The position numbers were made by a program, and so were the translations under genes. The notes under the pieces were generated by a model, which did not search any database, was not told where the DNA came from, and saw only the letters and a list, made by a program, of their open reading frames with translations. From Pseudomonadota bacterium (GTDB lineage: Bacteria; Pseudomonadota; Alphaproteobacteria; Sphingomonadales; Sphingomonadaceae), in contig JAEZCZ010000028.1 of the NCBI GenBank assembly GCA_023433305.1, positions 1-48,733 of the forward strand: a DNA stretch of 48,733 nt. The letters are read 5' to 3'. Shown in pieces: positions 43,630 to 48,733 of the stretch (its first letter is position 1; each line of letters opens with the position of its first letter).

Positions 43630-46278
43630 TCAAGCCGCGATCAGCTCCCTGACGGCGGCGAGCGCCGCCTCCGCTTTGTCGCCGTCGGGACCGCCACCTT
43701 GGGCCATGTCGGGCCGGCCGCCGCCGCCCTTGCCGCCAAGCACCTCCACGCCGGCACGGACCAGGTCGACAGCATTGAAGCGCGTAGTCATGTCGTCAGT
43801 AACCCCGACCGCGAACGTGGCGCGTCCATCGTTCACCGCGGCAATCGCCGCCACACCCGAACCGATCCTGCGCTTGGCTTCGTCGAGCAGGCCGCGCAGC
43901 TCCTTGGCGTCTAGGCCGTGCAGGACCTGTCCCGAAAAAGTGACACCGCCGATGTCTTCGTCGGCCGCCGCGGGGGCCCCGCCCCCGCCGAGAGCTAGCT
44001 GCTTCTTCACCTCTGCCAGCTCGCGCTCGAGCCTCCTGCGCTCGTCAAGCAAGGCCGCCACGCGGGCTTCGACCTCTTCGGGCGCTGTCTTGAGCGTGGC
44101 CGCGATCGACTTGAGCGCTTCCTCACGGCCGACGACCCATTGCCGCGCGGCCTCGCCGGTGAGCGCTTCGATCCGCCGTACGCCCGAGCTGACGGCGCCT
44201 TCCGAGACGATCCGGAACAGGCCGATGTCCCCGGTCGCACGGACGTGCGTTCCGCCGCACAGCTCGACCGAATAGCGACGTCCCTCTCCGGCCGCGCGGC
44301 CCATCGAGAGCACTCGCACCTCCTCGCCGTACTTCTCACCGAACAGCGCCATCGCACCTGCAGAAATCGCGTCGTCGGGGCTCATCAGTCGGGTGACAAC
44401 CTCATCGTTGTCGCGGATCTCGGCGTTCACCTGGGCTTCTATTTCCGCGATCTCGTCGGCAGTGAGCGGCTTCGGATGGGAGAAGTCGAACCGCAGGCGA
44501 TCCTCGGCGACCAGTGAGCCTTTCTGCGTGACGTGATCGCCGAGTCGCCCGCGCAACGCGGCATGGAGCAGATGCGTGGCCGAATGGTTGGCGCGAATGC
44601 GATCGCGCCGCTCGGCGTCGATGGCGAGACGGACCGTGTCGCCGACCGCGATGGTGCCGCTGACAATCTTTCCGCGATGCGCGTGGAGGCGGCCCAGCGG
44701 TTTTGCGGTGTCGGTGACTTCGATGCGGAGGCCGCTCTCGGTCGTGATCGTGCCGACATCCCCCATTTGGCCGCCGCTTTCGCCGTAGAACGGCGTCTGG
44801 TTCGTGAGCACGCTCACCTCGCTGCCCGCTTCCGCCCGAGCGACTTCCTTGCCGTCTATCACGAGCGCCACCACTTGGCCTTCGCCTTCCGTCGACGCGT
44901 AGCCGGTAAACTCGGTGGCGCCTTCGCGCTCGGCGATGTCGAACCATACTTCGCCATCGGCCGCCGCGCCCGAGCCTTTCCAAGCAGCGCGCGCGGCCGC
45001 CTTCTGCCGCGCCATGGCGGCGTCGAAACCCGCCCGGTCGACGCCGATACCGCGCACGCGCAGCGCATCCTCGGTCAGGTCATAGGGGAAACCGTAGGTA
45101 TCGTAGAGCTTGAACGCGGTGTCGCCGGGAAGGTCGGCGCCTTCGCCGAGGCCGGCAGTCGCCTCGTCGAGCAGGCGGAGGCCATTGGCCAAGGTCTGGC
45201 GAAAACGGGTTTCCTCACGCTCGAGTACTTCCTGGATCAGTGCCTGGGCGCGCGGGAGCTCGGGGTATGCGAGCCCCATCTCCTCGATCAGCGCGGGCAC
45301 GAGCCGGTGCATCAACGGCTCCTTGGAACCGAGCAGATGGGCATGGCGCATCGCGCGACGCATGATCCGGCGCAGCACGTAGCCCCGGCCTTCGTTGGCC
45401 GGGAGCACACCGTCTGCAATAAGAAAACTGGTGGACCGCAGGTGATCGGCGATGACCTGGTGGCTGGCCTGCTGCTCGCCCGTCGCGCGCGTGCCGGTCA
45501 GCGTTTCGCTCGCTTCGATGAGCTTGCGGAACGTGTCAGTCTCGAACACCGAATGCACGCCTTGCAGCACGCTGGCGATACGTTCGAGCCCCATGCCGGT
45601 GTCGATACTCGGCCGCGGGAGATCGCCGATGATCTGGTCGTTTTCCTGCACGTGCTGCATGAACACGAGGTTCCAGATCTCGACGAAACGGTCCCCGTCC
45701 TCTTCCGGCGAGCCGGGAGGTCCGCCGGGAATCTCGGGGCCGTGGTCCCAGAAGATTTCCGAGCATGGGCCGCATGGGCCGTCGGAGCCCATCGCCCAGA
45801 AGTTGTCCTTGGTGGCGATGCGGATGAGACGATCGTCGGGCAGGCCGGCGATCTTCTTCCAAAGGTTCCAGGCGTCGTCGTCGGTGTGATAGACCGTGAC
45901 TGTAAGCCGGTCGGCCGCGAGGCCGAGGTCACGCGTGACTAGGTTCCAGGCGAGCTCGATCGCCCGTTCCTTGAAATAATCGCCGAAGCTGAAGTTGCCG
46001 AGCATCTCGAACAGGGTGAGGTGCCGCGCGGTATAGCCGACATTGTCGAGATCGTTGTGCTTGCCGCCCGCCCGCACGCACTTCTGGCTGCTCACCGCCC
46101 GTTCGGCGGGGGGCGTTTCGAGGCCCGTGAACACGTTCTTGAACGGAACCATCCCGGCGTTGACGAACATCAGCGTCGGATCGTTATACGGCACGAGCGG
46201 CGCCGAAGGTATGACGGCGTGGTCGTTGGCCGCGAAGAAATCGAGGAAAGCGCGGCGGATGTCGTTGGTCGAGTTCAT
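43630..46278 (-). CDS. alaS: Alanine-tRNA ligase
   Basis: This 882-residue class II synthetase charges tRNA-Ala. N-terminal catalytic signatures include FVNAGMVPFKNVFTG and LFEMLGNFSFGDYFK; then the tRNA-recognition region, the editing domain with zinc-type HSATHLLHAAL (HxxxH) and CGGTHVRATGD, and a C-terminal C-Ala domain ending GGGRPDMAQGGG-like. Length is normal. ATG 46278. Neighbouring icd, recA and this gene are close together in many Sphingomonadales genomes, which supports the taxonomic assignment. Confidence 0.97.
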   Translation of the reverse strand: MNSTNDIRRAFLDFFAANDHAVIPSAPLVPYNDPTLMFVNAGMVPFKNVFTGLETPPAERAVSSQKCVRAGGKHNDLDNVGYTARHLTLFEMLGNFSFGDYFKERAIELAWNLVTRDLGLAADRLTVTVYHTDDDAWNLWKKIAGLPDDRLIRIATKDNFWAMGSDGPCGPCSEIFWDHGPEIPGGPPGSPEEDGDRFVEIWNLVFMQHVQENDQIIGDLPRPSIDTGMGLERIASVLQGVHSVFETDTFRKLIEASETLTGTRATGEQQASHQVIADHLRSTSFLIADGVLPANEGRGYVLRRIMRRAMRHAHLLGSKEPLMHRLVPALIEEMGLAYPELPRAQALIQEVLEREETRFRQTLANGLRLLDEATAGLGEGADLPGDTAFKLYDTYGFPYDLTEDALRVRGIGVDRAGFDAAMARQKAAARAAWKGSGAAADGEVWFDIAEREGATEFTGYASTEGEGQVVALVIDGKEVARAEAGSEVSVLTNQTPFYGESGGQMGDVGTITTESGLRIEVTDTAKPLGRLHAHRGKIVSGTIAVGDTVRLAIDAERRDRIRANHSATHLLHAALRGRLGDHVTQKGSLVAEDRLRFDFSHPKPLTADEIAEIEAQVNAEIRDNDEVVTRLMSPDDAISAGAMALFGEKYGEEVRVLSMGRAAGEGRRYSVELCGGTHVRATGDIGLFRIVSEGAVSSGVRRIEALTGEAARQWVVGREEALKSIAATLKTAPEEVEARVAALLDERRRLERELAEVKKQLALGGGGAPAAADEDIGGVTFSGQVLHGLDAKELRGLLDEAKRRIGSGVAAIAAVNDGRATFAVGVTDDMTTRFNAVDLVRAGVEVLGGKGGGGRPDMAQGGGPDGDKAEAALAAVRELIAA

Positions 46279-46368
46279 GGGACCTGCGAATTAGGGCGGC
46301 GGCTAAGGCGAAACAAGCGGATTAAGCCGGATGCGGCGGGAGTGTCCGGCGATGGTGCGAAAAGGGCG

Positions 46369-47214
46369 CTACGGTCTGCGTGCGCTGACAATCCACGCGC
46401 CAGCTCGAAGCGAGACGATGCCCTCTCGCAAGTTGCGGTCGGCGAGCTCGCGCAAGGCGGCAAAGAACTGCTCACGTGCGGGCTCGTCCATCTCGCGCAA
46501 GGCGCGCGCGGCAGGTCCGATGCTGGCGAAGTAGTCGGCAGTATCCGCGATCGGGTCGGCACCCGCACCGACGACCATCGCAAAATCGTAAGGCTCGAAG
46601 GCAATGTCAGACCATCCGGCTTCGGCAAGGATGCGCTCGACCCAGGCACGATCGCTGAAGGCAAACGGTCCGGGAGCATCGCTGGCCGGAGGCGGCGGCG
46701 GAGTTGGCAGGAGGCGGGCGACGTCGGCGAACGCGGGGTTCTCCTCCCAGGTGCGAAAGCAGGAGAACAAGAGGTTAGCCCTCGGAGCCGCGAGCGCGCC
46801 CAGGTGGGCGAAGGCCGATACCGGATCAGCGAAGAACATTACGCCGTGGCGAGAAACAATGAGTTCGGGCGCGAACGTCACGGCGGGGCGCCAAGTGGCG
46901 GCGTCCGCCAGTTCGAACGTGAGGCCCGAATGATGCGTACCGGCCCGCTGGCGCGCGACGTCGAGCAGTTGCGGCGAGATGTCGACGCCCACCACGCGCG
47001 AATGAGGGTGAAGGCGCGCCATCGCCAGCGAGAGCTCGCCGGCGCCACAGCCGATGTCGAGCGCGGCGTCGAAGGCATGCTCGCCGATGCGTTGCAGCAG
47101 GCGCTCGGTCAGCATGGCGAAGCTACGATCGGTGCGCCGCCATTGCGCTGCCCAGCTATTTCCGGTGCGCCCGGTCCATTCGTCTGCCCCGACGGCGATG
47201 GACGTATCGTTCAT
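46369..47214 (-). CDS. Class I SAM-dependent methyltransferase, substrate unknown
   Basis: The 281-residue protein has motif I LDIGCGAGELSLAMA, motif II VVGVDISPQLLDVAR and motif III-IV FAPELIVSRHGVMFFADP, and a C-terminal helical part ending AGAWIVSARRP. It resembles UbiE/BioC-like methyltransferases, but no cluster context defines its substrate. Between alaS and recA on the same strand. GGGGGAAG precedes the ATG. A terminator-like hairpin separates it from recA. Confidence 0.85.
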   Translation of the reverse strand: MNDTSIAVGADEWTGRTGNSWAAQWRRTDRSFAMLTERLLQRIGEHAFDAALDIGCGAGELSLAMARLHPHSRVVGVDISPQLLDVARQRAGTHHSGLTFELADAATWRPAVTFAPELIVSRHGVMFFADPVSAFAHLGALAAPRANLLFSCFRTWEENPAFADVARLLPTPPPPPASDAPGPFAFSDRAWVERILAEAGWSDIAFEPYDFAMVVGAGADPIADTADYFASIGPAARALREMDEPAREQFFAALRELADRNLREGIVSLRAGAWIVSARRP

Positions 47215-47279
47215 GTGCTTCCCCCTTGATGCGGCGCGCTTCCAGCCTCTCTACGGCAAAGCGGCGCCGACGCGAAGAA

Positions 47280-47311
47280 GCCGGCGCGGGCCCTCAGGCG
47301 ACCGCGCCGGC
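47280..47311 (-). terminator. Probable terminator of recA
   Basis: A perfect 10-bp GC stem (GCCGGCGCGG/CCGCGCCGGC) has a 12-base loop, and minus-strand transcripts continue with TTCTTC. The tail is only partly U-rich, so strength is moderate. It lies 82 bases after the recA stop, in the gap before the methyltransferase. Confidence 0.55.
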
Positions 47312-47392
47312 TCCGGTTCCGCATTCGCGCGTCCTCCCGGGACTGGGAGAAAAGTCAGTCCGAGACCGGGCCGGGCGCGCGCCGCTTGAGGA

Positions 47393-48457
47393 TCAGATGT
47401 CGTCGTCCGCGTCCGGGCCCGTCATCATCTCCTCGGCGACCTGGTCGGTGCGGCCGCGAATGGCGGCTTCCAGCCTGTCGCAAACTTCGGGATTGTCCTT
47501 GAGGTACTGCTTCGCGTTCTCGCGGCCCTGACCGATGCGGATGCTGTCGTAGCTGAACCAGCTACCCGACTTCTCAACCAACCCAGCCTTGACGCCCAGG
47601 TCGAGAATCTCGCCGATCTTGGAGATCCCCTCGCCGTACATGATGTCGAACTCGACCTGCTTGAACGGCGGGGCGACCTTGTTCTTCACCACCTTGACGC
47701 GAGTGGCGTTGCCGATGATCTCATCGCGGTCCTTGATCTGCCCGGTGCGGCGAATGTCGAGTCGCACCGAAGCGTAGAACTTGAGGGCATTGCCGCCGGT
47801 CGTCGTCTCCGGATTGCCGTACATAACGCCGATTTTCATGCGCAGTTGGTTGATGAAGATCACCATGCAGCGCGAGCGGCTGATCGAGCCGGTCAGCTTG
47901 CGCAGCGACTGGCTCATGAGGCGGGCCTGCAGGCCGACGTGTGAATCGCCCATCTCACCCTCGATCTCCGCGCGAGGCACGAGCGCGGCAACCGAGTCGA
48001 CCACGAGCACGTCGATCGCGTTCGAACGGACCAGTGTATCGACGATCTCCAACGCCTGCTCGCCCGTGTCGGGCTGCGAGACGATCAACTCGTCGATGTC
48101 GACGCCAAGCTTCTTGGCATAGACCGGGTCGAGCGCGTGCTCGGCATCGACGAAGGCAGCGGTCCCGCCGGTTTTCTGCGCTTCGGCGATGCAGTGCAAT
48201 GCGAGCGTGGTCTTGCCCGAGCTTTCCGGACCGTAAATTTCGATCACCCGGCCGCGCGGCAGTCCGCCCACACCGAGCGCGATGTCGAGCCCGAGGCTGC
48301 CGGTCGAAACCGCCTCGACCTGCATCGCTTCCTTCTGGCCCAGCTTCATGGCCGAACCCTTGCCGAATGCGCGATCGATCTGCGCGAGCGCGGCCTCGAG
48401 CGCCTTCTGACGGTCCACCTTGGATTCCTTCTCAACCAGCTTCAGTTCCGCCGCCAT
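47393..48457 (-). CDS. recA: Recombinase RecA
   Basis: The 354-residue recombinase forms filaments on single-stranded DNA, performs strand exchange and triggers LexA self-cleavage. Signatures: Walker A GPESSGKT (76-83), Walker B region DVLVVDSVAAL, DNA-binding loops GLQARLMSQSLRKLT and GNALKFYASVRLDIRR, acidic C-terminus MMTGPDADDDI. ATG 48457 has GGAGG 7 bases upstream; an in-frame upstream start at 48544 is not conserved. A LexA-type box (48547-48561) is about 90 bases ahead. Confidence 0.97.
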   Translation of the reverse strand: MAAELKLVEKESKVDRQKALEAALAQIDRAFGKGSAMKLGQKEAMQVEAVSTGSLGLDIALGVGGLPRGRVIEIYGPESSGKTTLALHCIAEAQKTGGTAAFVDAEHALDPVYAKKLGVDIDELIVSQPDTGEQALEIVDTLVRSNAIDVLVVDSVAALVPRAEIEGEMGDSHVGLQARLMSQSLRKLTGSISRSRCMVIFINQLRMKIGVMYGNPETTTGGNALKFYASVRLDIRRTGQIKDRDEIIGNATRVKVVKNKVAPPFKQVEFDIMYGEGISKIGEILDLGVKAGLVEKSGSWFSYDSIRIGQGRENAKQYLKDNPEVCDRLEAAIRGRTDQVAEEMMTGPDADDDI

Positions 48458-48546
48458 GACATGGCCTCCATCAGTTGCCCAGACCGCTCCGGGTCGTTGC
48501 GCCGATTTTCCTCGGTGAAGGTGTGCGTATCTGATTTGTTCCAAAG

Positions 48547-48561
48547 GAACAAGGGGTGAAC
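48547..48561 (-). promoter_or_regulatory. SOS (LexA) box of recA
   Basis: On the minus strand the sequence is GTTC-ACCCCTT-GTTC, an exact match to the alphaproteobacterial LexA operator GTTC-N7-GTTC, about 90 bases before the recA start. A second palindrome, GTTCC-AAA-GGAAC (48538-48550), overlaps it. recA is a known core SOS gene, so the assignment is likely right. Confidence 0.85.
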
Positions 48562-48596
48562 GGAATTTTTTCGCGGCTAGAGAAGAGCTGAGGCGG

Positions 48597-48679
48597 GCAA
48601 AAGGAAGGGCAGCCGGCGACAGGCCAAAGGGAGGTTGGCTTGCAACCGGCTGCCCCAGCCGGGTGAGAGGTCACCCGGC
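48597..48679 (-). terminator. Hairpin pair ending the upstream minus-strand gene, with anti-Shine-Dalgarno loops
   Basis: Two hairpins lie in a row on the minus strand. The first is a perfect 9-bp GCCGGGTGA/TCACCCGGC with a CCTC loop (48658-48679) and includes the stop codon of the gene from 48733. The second is a 10-bp GGGCAGCCGG/CCGGCTGCCC stem (48607-48655) extended by a 7-bp inner stem to a CCTCCCT loop, followed by TTCCTTTT. The second is a proper terminator; loops complementary to ribosome binding sites are noted because such loops occur in alphaproteobacterial small RNAs. Confidence 0.65.
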
Positions 48680-48733
48680 AGGAAGGACCGACAATTTCAC
48701 GGTCGCGCCGCTGAAGAACCGGCGGCCGAGGAT
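48671..48733 (-). CDS. 3' end of an unidentified minus-strand gene (truncated by window edge)
   Basis: The last 20 codons before a TGA at 48671 read ...FFSGATVKLSVLPAG with codon use typical of the region and run out of the window. The ending is a little like the last strand of histidine-kinase ATPase domains, but it is too short to call. Its existence is supported by the terminator hairpin placed directly after it on the same strand. Confidence 0.45.
   Translation of the reverse strand: MLGRRFFSGATVKLSVLPAG

Noticed and set aside
48471..48674. 67-codon minus-strand frame upstream of recA
   Set aside because: It passes through the terminator hairpin and the SOS box, has cysteine/proline-rich random composition and no ribosome binding site.

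Overview
This window is high-GC alphaproteobacterial chromosome, most likely order Sphingomonadales (Erythrobacteraceae or Sphingomonadaceae). The main reasons are: an F0 ATP synthase operon with both b and b' subunits and no F1 genes beside it, the trpBA-accD-folC run, a CpdR-type response regulator, the EcfG-type promoter GGAAC-N17-CGTT, and the alphaproteobacterial LexA box GTTC-N7-GTTC in front of recA. It is dense core genome. I see no insertion sequence, prophage, CRISPR array or rRNA, and no gap over 300 bases without a gene.

Layout. 1-2467 (+): the end of rpsA and its terminator, then a small aldehyde-detoxification-like run (GFA protein, VOC protein, glyoxalase II). 2562-5024 (-): atpI-atpB-atpE-atpF'-atpF. 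5150-10608 (-): a PAS hybrid histidine kinase, then ydbH-ynbE-ydbL (phospholipid transport to the outer membrane). 10668-14604 (+): radC, purB, lapA-pyrF, trpF. 14671-15261 (-): an outer-membrane beta-barrel gene inserted in the trp locus. 15517-19688 (+): trpB-trpA-accD-folC, three of them coupled by 4-base overlaps. 19695-24342: two MFS transporters (-) around a pseudouridine synthase-rsmD pair (+), then a secreted repeat protein (-). 24431-29631: a UvrD/PcrA helicase behind a candidate SOS box, a TetR gene divergent from a frameshifted SDR gene, and a DEAD-box RNA helicase. 29755-34411: a secreted hypothetical, a FAD-linked oxidase, a SapC-family protein, a candidate small RNA, an N-formylglutamate amidohydrolase and cpdR.

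34499-43626 (mostly +): tRNA-Val(GAC) with its own terminator, a three-gene overlapping cassette (type III polyketide synthase, methyltransferase, FAD oxidoreductase) that looks like an undescribed phenolic/pyrone pathway, icd, a GNAT-nitrilase fusion, a FAD monooxygenase (-), a CPA2 cation antiporter, and an unannotated-size 57-residue hydrophilin-like gene. 43630-48733 (-): alaS, a methyltransferase, recA, and the last 20 codons of another gene.

The most interesting signals are regulatory. Two genes of unknown function (the repeat protein at 23935-24342 and the 57-residue protein at 43453-43626) sit just behind EcfG-like general-stress promoters. GTTC-N7-GTTC boxes precede recA and the UvrD-type helicase gene. 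Two intergenic RNAs, or RNA ends, carry exposed CCTCC-type anti-Shine-Dalgarno sequences next to strong hairpins (32850-32950 on + and 48597-48679 on -). All of these calls come from reading the sequence by eye, without database searches.
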